Origin: Cyanobacteria bacterium REEB446
GTDB lineage: Bacteria; Cyanobacteriota; Vampirovibrionia; LMEP-6097
Reading direction: 5' to 3'
Length of the DNA: 37,172 nt
Assembly: GCA_018970325.1 (NCBI GenBank)
Contig: JAGWWP010000023.1
Span: 1 to 37,172 of the forward strand
Shown: piece after piece, positions 17,372 to 24,740 of the stretch
Numbering within the stretch: position 1 is the stretch's first letter
Layout: each line of letters opens with the position of its first letter
Position numbers and translations under genes: made by a program
Notes under the pieces: model-generated
What the model saw: the letters and a program-made list of their open reading frames with translations, nothing else
The model's database searches: none
What the model was told of the DNA's origin: nothing

Positions 17372-17542
17372 TTATTTTGCTGTAGCACTGCTTGTGCCAA
17401 GAATAGAATTCATTTCAGTATTTAGCTTAGTGTTGATTTGTGTGCTACCGTTCTGCATACTTGTGGTTAACTGCTGTATCGCAGGAACCGAAGCTGAAAT
17501 AACTGCTGCTACTAATGCTCCATATATAAGTATTTCTTTCAT
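17372..17542 (-). CDS. Flp/Tad-type pilin (56 aa), leader apparently absent
   Basis: The ATG at 17542 is preceded by AAGGAG at good spacing, so I choose it over a GTG at 17623 that would add 27 residues without a ribosome binding site. The product begins MKEILIYGALVAAVISASVP: a hydrophobic helix with the YG-L-x-A-A pattern of Flp pilins, then a Gln/Asn/Thr/Ser-rich tail. It is head of the pilus operon, in the pilin position. Oddities: the usual leader ending in Gly before A-x-x-x-E-Y is missing, and the conserved Glu at +5 is Ile. No prepilin peptidase gene (tadV/cpaA) is present here. Membrane segment about residues 3-24. Confidence 0.7.
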   Translation of the reverse strand: MKEILIYGALVAAVISASVPAIQQLTTSMQNGSTQINTKLNTEMNSILGTSSATAK

Positions 17543-17862
17543 ATTTTCTCTCCTTGTTTTGTTTGTAAAGTTCAGCTTAAATCTTTTTTTCTTGAAAGTG
17601 GAAAAATACAGGGATAACCACACTAGGATATTTGATTTAATTGGACTTGTTTAAATGCCTAATCTTGATCTAAGTATTAGATTAAGTTGAAAAAAGATGT
17701 TAACAGACGAAATACAGTTTGAAGGAAAATTTTGTTGAAAGTGTAAATATGGTTTTTTTATTTTAAATATTTGAGTATTCTTTTTATTTACTCTGAGCTG
17801 AGATTCCGCAATTTATGGAACTTAGAGTAAGGCAAGGGTGTTTAAAAGATAAGATATAAACT
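17543..17862. other. 320-bp divergent intergenic region between flp and ubiX
   Basis: Very AT-rich. It must hold the promoters for the pilus operon (minus) and ubiX (plus). The pilin ribosome binding site AAGGAG lies just inside the left end. An imperfect inverted repeat (TTACTCTGAG at 17788-17797, CTTAGAGTAA at 17821-17830, with an inner TTCC/GGAA pair) lies 33 bp before ubiX. TAAGAT at 17850-17855, 7 nt before the ubiX ATG, could be a -10 box for a leaderless transcript. I see no convincing promoter for the pilus operon. Confidence 0.5.
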
Positions 17863-18627
17863 ATGGCAGAGAAACATAAATCTATAATCCTTGGAATCAC
17901 TGGAGCAAGTGGTACTGTTTATGGTTTGCGTTTACTTGAATATCTTTTATCTCAGGGGACTGCTCGCAAACGTACAAATTCAAGGCTGAGGAGGACGAAT
18001 GACCGCAGTGTACTACAGATACATGAGGATCATGAGGACGACGAAAACGCAGAAGTTGAAGATTGCGAGCAGTCCCCTCAGGGTTATGTTGTTGATGTAG
18101 TTTTCTCTAATAATGCTCTGAAGGTATCTAAGCTTGAATTAGATCAAGACTGGGAAGGCTTAAATGTGCAACTGCTTAAACAAGCAGTATTGGAACATCT
18201 TTTCAAGAATTCAACTGCTTTAGATATTGATGCAGTGAAGAAACGAGTAAATTTTTGGCATGAATCCAATATAGCAGCGAGCATCGCAAGCGGCTCTTAT
18301 CAAGTAGAAGGGATGGTGGTGAGTCCCTGTAGCGTTGGTACTCTTGCGCATATCGCTCTGGGAACTAGTCATAATCTGATTTCTCGTGCAGCTGATGTCA
18401 TGCTCAAAGAACGTAAGAAGTTAATTTTAGTAGTCAGGGAGACGCCTTTCAGTTCTATTCATTTGAGAAATATGCTCACATTAAGCGATGCAGGCGCAGT
18501 GATTTTACCTGCGATTCCAGCTTTTTACCATAGACCTCACTCTATTCAAGACCAGGTTGATTTTATTACTGGTAAGACATTAGATTCTTTTGGCATAGAT
18601 TCAGATTTATTTAAACGCTGGAGATAG
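17863..18627 (+). CDS. ubiX: Flavin prenyltransferase UbiX, with a 42-residue in-frame insertion
   Basis: UbiX makes the prenylated FMN cofactor used by UbiD-type decarboxylases, in ubiquinone and related pathways. Family blocks are complete: LGITGASGTVYGLRLLEYL (N-terminal flavin loop), SNIAASIASGS, MVVSPCSVGTLAHIALG, LISRAADVMLKERKKLILVVRETP and LPAIPAFYHRP. Without the insertion the protein would be 212 aa, close to the family size. Residues 32-73 come from a palindromic element inserted in a loop directly after the first helix, and the frame is kept, so the enzyme may tolerate it. No ubiD neighbour. No Shine-Dalgarno is visible before the ATG. Downstream is the exonuclease gene with 62 bp between. 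Confidence 0.92.
   Translation: MAEKHKSIILGITGASGTVYGLRLLEYLLSQGTARKRTNSRLRRTNDRSVLQIHEDHEDDENAEVEDCEQSPQGYVVDVVFSNNALKVSKLELDQDWEGLNVQLLKQAVLEHLFKNSTALDIDAVKKRVNFWHESNIAASIASGSYQVEGMVVSPCSVGTLAHIALGTSHNLISRAADVMLKERKKLILVVRETPFSSIHLRNMLTLSDAGAVILPAIPAFYHRPHSIQDQVDFITGKTLDSFGIDSDLFKRWR
17956..18076 (+). repeat. Complete palindromic mobile element inside ubiX (121 bp, CTCAG flanks)
   Basis: The ends GGGACTGCTCGCAA and TTGCGAGCAGTCCC are perfect 14-bp inverted repeats (15 bp counting one flanking base each side). The element is bounded by CTCAG at 17951-17955 and 18077-18081, a likely 5-bp target duplication; 121 + 5 = 126 bp keeps the ubiX frame. The interior reads as a peptide with [12 protein letters not shown] and [11 protein letters not shown], which recurs in the same frame in the ABC ATPase. 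It encodes no transposase, so it must be mobilised in trans if it is mobile. Confidence 0.8.
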
Positions 18628-18673
18628 TCTCAGGGAGATTCACTAATTTTTAAAAGATAAAGAATTTCAGCCT

Positions 18674-18682
18674 TGCTAGAAT
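18674..18682 (+). promoter_or_regulatory. Extended -10 promoter 7 nt before the exonuclease ATG
   Basis: TGCTAGAAT (extended -10, TGn plus TAGAAT) ends 7 nt before the ATG at 18690. Transcription would start at or next to the start codon. No Shine-Dalgarno is present, which fits a leaderless mRNA. Confidence 0.5.
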
Positions 18683-18689
18683 AGCGATT

Positions 18690-19433
18690 ATGTTTTCAGC
18701 AAGTGAGCTCAATCCTCGTGAGTTTATATATTTTGATTTTGAGACTACTGGGCTTGATCCTAAGGCAGATCGTATCTGTCAGATAGGGGCGATATTACCA
18801 GATGGGACGGAGTTAGATGTTTTAATTAATCCTGGCTGTTCCATACCTCAATCTGCGATTGACTGTCATGGAATTACTGATGAGATGGTTAGCTCTGCAA
18901 GCTATTTTCATGAATATGCAGAATTACTTTTAAAATCTTTGGCTCAGGTTAAGTATTTTGTTGCTTATAATTTTGTGTTTGATTTTCAGTTTTTACAGTA
19001 TGAGCTGCACCGTGCTACTGGTCATATTTTAAAGGAAGCTGATTTTACTTTCGTCGACCCTTACTTGATTTTTAAAAAAGCTTTCCCCCATAGTCTTGCT
19101 AATGCCTATAAATTCTACTTCGCTAAAGAATTTAAGGGTATGCATAATGCAATTCATGATATTCGTGCGACTAAGGAAGTTTTTATCGCCCAAATGGAAA
19201 AGCATTCAGAGCTTTTTAGTGGTGGATTAGAGAAATTAGAGTCAGAGACTTTAGGCTCTCGAAAAAGCATACTTGGTAAGTGGTTTAAGACTGAGGATTC
19301 TAAAGTAATTTTTACTCAAGGAAAATATAAGGGCTTAGCTATAGCTTCAGAGCATAACTCTTACTTGAAATGGATATTAGGTCTTGATGATATTACGCTT
19401 TCTGAGAAAGTTTTTATCGAAAGCTTGCTTTAA
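18690..19433 (+). CDS. DEDDh 3'-5' exonuclease, ExoX/DnaQ-like
   Basis: A 247-aa exonuclease of the DnaQ superfamily. Motif I YFDFETTGLDP (about 18-28) supplies Asp and Glu, motif II AYNFVFDFQFL the second Asp, and motif III HNAIHDIRATKEVF the His and final Asp, so the DEDDh set is complete. The C-terminus (about 205-247, FTQGKYKG ... YLKWILG) resembles the small domain that follows the nuclease in ExoX-type proteins, rather than a DNA polymerase III epsilon tail. I therefore favour a stand-alone repair or turnover exonuclease. It lies between ubiX and an unknown gene on the same strand. Confidence 0.85.
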   Translation: MFSASELNPREFIYFDFETTGLDPKADRICQIGAILPDGTELDVLINPGCSIPQSAIDCHGITDEMVSSASYFHEYAELLLKSLAQVKYFVAYNFVFDFQFLQYELHRATGHILKEADFTFVDPYLIFKKAFPHSLANAYKFYFAKEFKGMHNAIHDIRATKEVFIAQMEKHSELFSGGLEKLESETLGSRKSILGKWFKTEDSKVIFTQGKYKGLAIASEHNSYLKWILGLDDITLSEKVFIESLL

Positions 19434-19491
19434 TTTTTATCAAATAATCTCTTTCATCTAACTTATATCTGTCAGATAAGGATGATGAATT

Positions 19492-20043
19492 ATGGTGATG
19501 AATTTAGAAATTAAAACTTCAATAGAATCAAGATTTATTTCTCAAGAGAGAGTGGAAAATGTGTGCTTTATTAAAGATGAGGAAGGGCAGAAGTTAGGCT
19601 TCGGTAATTCTTTTTCAGGTAACAAAATAGTAATTACAGAAGATTCTAAAGGTATTTTAGTTTCAATAGAATATTTAGCAGATGGTACTAAGATTTACCA
19701 CATGGAGAAAGATAGTAAAGGTCTTCCAGCTATGCATGAATTTAGAGCAGACGGCTCAGAGGTTATTTATCTTTTTAACGCAAAGCAACAACTAGAGAAA
19801 ATGGTTAACATCAAAGAATCTGGGGATAAAGTTACGCATTGGTTTTCTCCAGATGGTAAGCAGATTATTAGTCAAGAGCAAAGACTTAAGGGTGGAATAG
19901 TTTTTAAAGCTAGTGACTGTACAAGTGAAGCTACAGTTTGGCTTAAGAATGATGGTGAAACTATTTGTTCTGGTTCGGAAACATTAATTCAGCATTTACA
20001 AGAAGTATTTGCTAAATTTTTAGATGGAATGAAAATTCTTTAA
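19492..20043 (+). CDS. Hypothetical protein with beta-repeat pattern (183 aa)
   Basis: I do not recognise a family. The ATG at 19492 has AAGGA 9 nt upstream. The central part (about 55-130) contains four imperfect units of about 20 residues of the type D-G-(S/T/K)-x-(V/I)-x-x-x-(aromatic), for example ADGTKIYHMEKDSKG, ADGSEVIYLFNAKQ and PDGKQIISQEQRLKG, suggesting a small beta-sheet repeat like MORN or Rhs-type strands. There is no signal peptide or membrane segment, so it is likely cytoplasmic. It converges with nusB, 36 bp away. Confidence 0.6.
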   Translation: MVMNLEIKTSIESRFISQERVENVCFIKDEEGQKLGFGNSFSGNKIVITEDSKGILVSIEYLADGTKIYHMEKDSKGLPAMHEFRADGSEVIYLFNAKQQLEKMVNIKESGDKVTHWFSPDGKQIISQEQRLKGGIVFKASDCTSEATVWLKNDGETICSGSETLIQHLQEVFAKFLDGMKIL

Positions 20044-20079
20044 AGTTCTAAAGGTTTCAGTAAAATGTTAGATTCACTA

Positions 20080-20724
20080 TTAAATCAATTTGTTTTGGAT
20101 AAGGTCCGCAATTATTCCGTTTATAAATTTTGCCGATTCATCGGTGGAATATTTGCTAGCGAGGTTTAAAAACTCAGAGATAGCGACTTGTTTATCGACA
20201 GGGAAGTTTTGTATTTCAATGATGCACATAGTAAGAAGTGCTTTATCAACTTTACGAATTCTAGATATATCCCATTTTTGAGACACCTCTTGAATTAACT
20301 TTTCGGCTTCAGCTTTCTTTTCAAAATATTTAGATACTAATTCTAAACAAAAAGCTTTAGTCTGTTCATCTTTATAGTGCCAGAACAATTCTGGTATTTG
20401 CATTGATTCATCAATTAAATTCAGTGCTTCGTAGCATTTATTAATTTCATCCAAAAATTCCTGGGTAGAAGGCAGCATTACTGATAGTGGCACAGTGTGC
20501 TGTTCATTATCAGCATGGTTAACTTGATAATCCATGATCTTTCTTTCTACCTGAAGAAAAAAAGATTCTGCCGATTTCACATTATCTTTACAGTGATCAC
20601 TGAGTGTTCTTAGGCTAGATAAGCACAGAGCATCGAAATCTGTCATCGCTAGCTTTAAACTATTATTAGGTAATTGGAAGCATGCAAGGAAAGCTATTTC
20701 TCTTGCTGCTGATCTTTTTTCCAT
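20080..20724 (-). CDS. nusB: Transcription antitermination factor NusB
   Basis: NusB with NusE (S10) binds boxA RNA and promotes antitermination of rRNA operons. The 214-aa protein is longer than the usual about 140-150 because of a central insertion, but both ends match: MEKRSAAREIAFLACFQL at the N-terminus and, at the C-terminus, WDISRIRKVDKALLTMCIIE, then VAISEFLNLASKYSTDESAKFINGIIADL, the conserved signature. It is divergent from rpoD. An extended -10 box lies 7 nt upstream of the ATG with no Shine-Dalgarno, suggesting a leaderless transcript. Confidence 0.9.
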   Translation of the reverse strand: MEKRSAAREIAFLACFQLPNNSLKLAMTDFDALCLSSLRTLSDHCKDNVKSAESFFLQVERKIMDYQVNHADNEQHTVPLSVMLPSTQEFLDEINKCYEALNLIDESMQIPELFWHYKDEQTKAFCLELVSKYFEKKAEAEKLIQEVSQKWDISRIRKVDKALLTMCIIEIQNFPVDKQVAISEFLNLASKYSTDESAKFINGIIADLIQNKLI

Positions 20725-20731
20725 TAGAATA

Positions 20732-20740
20732 ATACTATCA
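20732..20740 (-). promoter_or_regulatory. Extended -10 box 7 nt before the nusB ATG
   Basis: On the minus strand TGATAGTAT (TGn plus TAGTAT) ends 7 nt before the ATG at 20724. The same spacing is seen before the exonuclease and M23 genes. Confidence 0.4.
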
Positions 20741-20809
20741 GCATGAGAGCTGGGATGGTTTTAAGAAAGAATATTTAAATAAAATATAAACTATTTGGAT
20801 GAAAATGTA

Positions 20810-20838
20810 TTAACTTAATTGTTGGTATATGTTATAAT
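20810..20838 (+). promoter_or_regulatory. Sigma-70 promoter of rpoD
   Basis: TTAACT (-35, 20810-20815, four of six consensus bases), a 17-bp spacer, and an extended -10 TGTTATAAT whose hexamer TATAAT is at 20833-20838. This would give a 5' leader of about 150 nt before the rpoD ATG. The leader contains a small perfect hairpin around the ATAGAGACTCTAT near 20868-20881. Confidence 0.7.
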
Positions 20839-20995
20839 ATTATGAACAAAGGAACAAAACTCCGAAAATAGAGACTCTATAAATAGTGGCTTACATGCTT
20901 CGTAAAAAAAGCTGGGCCAAAGTAGTAAAAAATATTTTGCTCTCACCTTTGTAATAAGTAATTACGCAAATCAACTAAGGAGATAAATACAGAGA

Positions 20996-22051
20996 ATGTC
21001 TAGAAAAAAAAGAAACACGTCTGAGATGATGGAAGAAGGCGATTTACTGAGCTTTGACGATGGACTTATTGATGCCGATGGCTTCGATGATCCCATTGGG
21101 CTAACTGATATTTCCACGGATTCAATAGAGAATGATGTCATTTCTTCTGCAGCTAGCAGAAAATCGATAGATTCAGGAGATGATGATTTAGGGGAAAACC
21201 TAGAATCTACGTCCCCGCTTTCTGATGATTCAGTGAAAATGTATTTAAGGGAAATCGGTAGAGTACCTCTTCTTAATGCAAAGCAAGAGATTGAACTTGC
21301 AAGACGTATTAAAGAGGGTGATATCGAAGCTAAGCGTAAACTAGTTCGTCATAACTTGAGATTAGTAGTTTCTATTGCGAAGAAATATATTAATAGAGGT
21401 TTACCGTTTCTAGATTTAATTCAAGAGGGTAATCTTGGTTTAATCAGAGCTGCTGAGAAGTTTGATCCAGAGAGAGGTTATAAGTTTAGTACTTATGCTA
21501 CTTGGTGGGTTAGACAGGGTATCACTAGATCCCTTTCTGATAAATCTAGAACGATAAGAGTTCCTGTTCACATGGTAGAAACTATTAATAAGTTTAAAAA
21601 AGTTGCAAGAAGACTTGGACAGCTTTTTGATAGAAGACCTACTGAAGAAGAACTTGCTCAAGTAATGGAAGTATCTACTCAGAAGATTAAAGAGATAGTA
21701 GCAGCTATGAGAACACCAGTTTCTCTTGAGGCTCCTATTAATAATGAAGAAGATGGTAAGTTAGAGGATTTTATTGCAGATTCTTCTGATAATGTACATC
21801 CAGAACTTCGTGCTACTGAGCAGTTACTTGCTAATGATATTCTTAGAGTGCTTGAAACGTTAACGCCGAAAGAGAAAGCTGTAGTACAGTTGAGATTCGG
21901 TATTGATTCAGGTCAAGAAAGAACTTTAGAAGAAGTTGGCAGACTCTTAGGTATCACTAGAGAGCGCGTTAGACAGTTAGAGTTCCGTGCTCTTAAGAAG
22001 CTGAGACATCCAGATAGAGCGATTAAGTTAAGAGATTATTTAACTGCTTAA
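20996..22051 (+). CDS. rpoD: Primary RNA polymerase sigma factor (sigma-70)
   Basis: The 351-aa sigma factor has an acidic, low-complexity N-terminus (1-75) in place of a canonical region 1.1, region 1.2 (77-108, [20 protein letters not shown]), region 2 (about 115-185, including [20 protein letters not shown] and the -10-reading [16 protein letters not shown]), region 3 (about 190-260) and region 4 (283-345, with the -35-reading helix-turn-helix [19 protein letters not shown]). The complete set of regions and the TYATWW motif mark it as a group 1 or group 2 factor; with no competitor visible I take it as the housekeeping one. AAGGAG lies 13 nt before the ATG, a long spacing. It has its own promoter and terminator. 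Confidence 0.92.
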   Translation: MSRKKRNTSEMMEEGDLLSFDDGLIDADGFDDPIGLTDISTDSIENDVISSAASRKSIDSGDDDLGENLESTSPLSDDSVKMYLREIGRVPLLNAKQEIELARRIKEGDIEAKRKLVRHNLRLVVSIAKKYINRGLPFLDLIQEGNLGLIRAAEKFDPERGYKFSTYATWWVRQGITRSLSDKSRTIRVPVHMVETINKFKKVARRLGQLFDRRPTEEELAQVMEVSTQKIKEIVAAMRTPVSLEAPINNEEDGKLEDFIADSSDNVHPELRATEQLLANDILRVLETLTPKEKAVVQLRFGIDSGQERTLEEVGRLLGITRERVRQLEFRALKKLRHPDRAIKLRDYLTA

Positions 22052-22096
22052 TTCTTTGATGGGTTAATCCGCTAGTTTCTAAAATAAATTTGATTT

Positions 22097-22128
22097 AAGA
22101 GCCACAGTAATGTGGCTCTTTTTATTTT
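22097..22128 (+). terminator. Rho-independent terminator of rpoD
   Basis: AAGAGCCACA (22097-22106), loop GTAA, TGTGGCTCTT (22111-22120), followed by TTTATTTT. A perfect 10-bp stem with a tetraloop and T-rich tail, 45 bp after the rpoD stop. Confidence 0.9.
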
Positions 22129-22149
22129 CTGACGTTGAACTTACACTTT

Positions 22150-22199
22150 GGGCGTGTAGCCAAACGAACAAGTTCAAGCTTTTTGCAGCAGTCCCTGAG
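22150..22199 (+). repeat. Decayed palindromic element, GGGCGTGTAGC type
   Basis: GGGCGTGTAGCC followed by ACGAACAAGTTCAAG matches the left end of the element copy in the ABC ATPase gene; the remainder is lost and the sequence jumps to GCAGCAGTCCC, like the other end. It fills the gap between the rpoD terminator and the next promoter. Confidence 0.7.
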
Positions 22200-22235
22200 A
22201 ATAATGACCCTATCAGTAATGTGTATTTCGATTTG

Positions 22236-22244
22236 TGCTATAAT
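22236..22244 (+). promoter_or_regulatory. Extended -10 promoter of the unknown gene at 22273
   Basis: TGCTATAAT matches an extended -10 perfectly; the -35 region is poor, as is common with extended -10 promoters. The transcript would start about 22251, giving a leader of about 20 nt. Confidence 0.55.
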
Positions 22245-22272
22245 TGAAGCAAAAGAATCCTTAAAACTCTAG

Positions 22273-23443
22273 ATGATTAACTCTGCAATTTTGCCATTTA
22301 AATTAGATCAAACTGAATCTGATCAGGCACCATTAACATCAGCAGCGTTGAAGGAGGGGCTTTGTTGCTGGAAGTCCTACTGCAAGACAAGAAGCAAGCT
22401 TAGCCCTTGAAGCTCATAAAGATGATCTAGCTGATAAAGACGCTGTATTAAAGCCAGCATCTATAGAATTGAAGTCGACGCCTAGCCAATCAATTGTTAA
22501 GCGAGATCTTGTCTCGGACGCCTTTGATGGTCTTGCTAAAAATAATTCCTTTAATACTACTTTAGACACTATATCTAATGGTATTTTAGCCTCTCTATTT
22601 AGTGCTTCTCTTTTTGAATCACGTATACTGAAATTACCAGAGGGTTTTATAAAAGGCTTTAGCGGCTTTGCTGATAAAGGTAATCGTGTTTTTCAGGCTT
22701 TAAATTCTTTAAAAAATATTTGTAAACTCTATCCACGCAAGGATTATATTAATGCCTTTGGGCATGCTGGAGATTGGCTGGCTTTAGCAGTGTCTAAAAG
22801 TAAAGATCATTATAACGATAGGGGCTGGATGTCTCTTGCTTGGTATGTTTTCGCTCATTCTTTAAATATTATGAATTCCAAAGAGTCTTTTGAAAATATG
22901 GATGAATATAAGTCTCATATAAAACTAGGTTTGACTAAAATTAAAGAGAATTTTTTTACAAGTCCTAAGGTTTTTGCCGAGAGATTATTTAAACATGAAC
23001 ATGCGATGATGGGCGTTCTCGGTGCGGCCTTAGCTTTTACTGGTGGAGCTTCTTTTCGAGTTTTAGAGAAGTTATTTGGGGCTAATGGTAGAGCTATTGG
23101 TACTACTTTGCGAAGCTTAGGTGGGATGTGCCAAGGTTTTGAGGGGATGAAACCCGGTCATATACTTTCAGGTAGAATCTTCTTTGGCTTATCTGGTTAT
23201 GCTCAAAGTATGGGAGCTTTGGTTAATATACTCTCTGATACTATTGGGAAAAATCATAAAGCGGCTTTAGATCCATTAAGCTTTGCTTTTGGTAGTTTAG
23301 GTAGAATTCTTTATCGTATATCTAATGAAAGGGGAGAAGCTGGGATGGAAAATAAAGAGATTAGTTTGAAAAATCTAAAGGATTTGATACCAGCTGTCAT
23401 GGCGGGAATTAAACCTAAATCATCCTCGTTAGCCCTTGTCTAA
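22273..23443 (+). CDS. Hypothetical protein, about 389 aa, interrupted by a frameshift
   Basis: The ATG at 22273 opens a frame (MINSAILPFKLDQTESDQAP...) that runs into a stop after 45 codons, while a second frame, open from about 22352 to the stop at 23443, carries the rest (GFVAGSPTARQEASLALEAH...). Removing one G from the GGGG at 22356-22359 joins them into one 389-residue protein. The long part alone has an internal ATG at 22469 (324 aa). I recognise no family. The protein is mostly helical, with a hydrophobic stretch around HAMMGVLGAALAFTGGASF and Gly-rich helices (FGLSGYAQSMGALVNIL), so it may be membrane-associated. The extended -10 promoter at 22236 supports the upstream start. Confidence 0.6.
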
Positions 23444-23475
23444 TAAAGTGTAAAGCTAAGATGTTTCTTAAAATT

Positions 23476-23505
23476 TTGAATGATTTTGCTCTAAAAAGTT
23501 ATAAT
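23476..23505 (+). promoter_or_regulatory. Promoter of the M23 peptidase gene, start point at the GTG
   Basis: TTGAAT (23476-23481), an 18-bp spacer, and TATAAT (23500-23505). The GTG start codon is 7 nt downstream and no Shine-Dalgarno exists, so the mRNA is predicted to be leaderless. Confidence 0.6.
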
Positions 23506-23512
23506 ATTTGAC

Positions 23513-24697
23513 GTGCACTCCAAAAAGAGAAGCAATATATTTACCAAGATCATTATTCTTGCTGTACTTGCGAGCTTTTTGCTTACAAGTATCTTGCCGC
23601 TCTTTGCTTTAATTGATCTAACAGGTAAGCAGTCTTTAACCGTAAATGAAAAGAAGAGAATTCTAGATGATATTAATGAACAGAAGAGTACACTTTCTGA
23701 GAAGATAAAACAGGCAAGATTAAAAGAAGCTGAGGCATCTAAAACTTTAAGGCAGATTGATCATAAATTAACTGATGCAAGAAAGCAGGTGGCTGTTCAA
23801 AGCCGTTATTTAAGTTCTAATCAGGAAGCTTGGAAAAAAACTAAAGCCCGTTTAGATGAATTAAATGATAAAAAAGCCATAGTAGAAGAGAAGGCTAAAG
23901 AGCGTGTAGTCGCTATTTATAAGAAAAGCCAATTACGTTTTATTGATAGCTTAATTCGCTCACAGAGTCCTACTGATTATATGGATTATCTATATTTTCA
24001 GAGAAAAGTTATAGATTTCGATAAGAAACTTTTAGATACTCTTAAATCTCAGTCTGAGGATATAGCGAAATATGGAAGCTCATTAGAAGAAGAGACTAAG
24101 CGCATTGAGCAGATTGCAAGTAAATTAAAGAATATCGAAGAGGATATTGTTTATCAACAGAAAAAACAAAAAGAAATACTTTCTAAGCTTCGTCAGGAAA
24201 CGGCTATGTATGAGAGTTCGGAGAGGCAGTTAGAGAGAGAATCGATTAAACTTGTTTATAAAATTTCTGAGCTTTCGACTGGTAAAAATGACAACCCTGA
24301 ATCCACTGGCTCATTTAGCTATCCTGTTCGAGCACCTATAACTTCTCCATTTGGTCCTAGAAGACATCCTATTTTTGGTGTAAGAAGCATGCATAGCGGT
24401 ATTGATTTAGCTGCTCCTTATGGTACGCCTATAAAAGCTTCAGAGGGTGGAGTTGTAATATATTCTGGTTGGTACGGTGGTTACGGTAAAGTTGTAATTC
24501 TTGACCATGCTAAAGGCTTTTCTACTCTTTATGCTCATTTATCTTCGACTAAAGTTACGGTAGGTGCTAGGGTGAAACAGGGTGAAGTAGTTGGCTTTGA
24601 AGGTTCTACTGGTTATGCGACTGGTCCTCATCTGCATTTTGAAGTTAGAGAGCAGGGTAAGCCTAAAAATCCAGTTATTTACTTAGGTGGAAATTAA
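23513..24697 (+). CDS. Murein hydrolase activator / M23 peptidase, EnvC/NlpD-like
   Basis: A 394-residue envelope protein: an N-terminal membrane anchor or signal (11-33), a long coiled coil (about 40-255), and a C-terminal M23/LytM domain (about 270-392). The metal ligands are present: His294 and Asp298 in HSGID, His342 in YAHL, and His373/His375 in PHLHFE, so it is probably an active endopeptidase rather than a degenerate activator. Coiled coil plus LytM is the layout of EnvC, which controls septal wall splitting. The GTG start gives a good signal (MHSKKRSNIFTKIIILAVLA). The flippase-like gene follows after 43 bp. Confidence 0.88.
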   Translation: MHSKKRSNIFTKIIILAVLASFLLTSILPLFALIDLTGKQSLTVNEKKRILDDINEQKSTLSEKIKQARLKEAEASKTLRQIDHKLTDARKQVAVQSRYLSSNQEAWKKTKARLDELNDKKAIVEEKAKERVVAIYKKSQLRFIDSLIRSQSPTDYMDYLYFQRKVIDFDKKLLDTLKSQSEDIAKYGSSLEEETKRIEQIASKLKNIEEDIVYQQKKQKEILSKLRQETAMYESSERQLERESIKLVYKISELSTGKNDNPESTGSFSYPVRAPITSPFGPRRHPIFGVRSMHSGIDLAAPYGTPIKASEGGVVIYSGWYGGYGKVVILDHAKGFSTLYAHLSSTKVTVGARVKQGEVVGFEGSTGYATGPHLHFEVREQGKPKNPVIYLGGN

Positions 24698-24740
24698 CAC
24701 CATTCTATAAAATTTATTAAAATATTAAAGAGGCTAAAAA

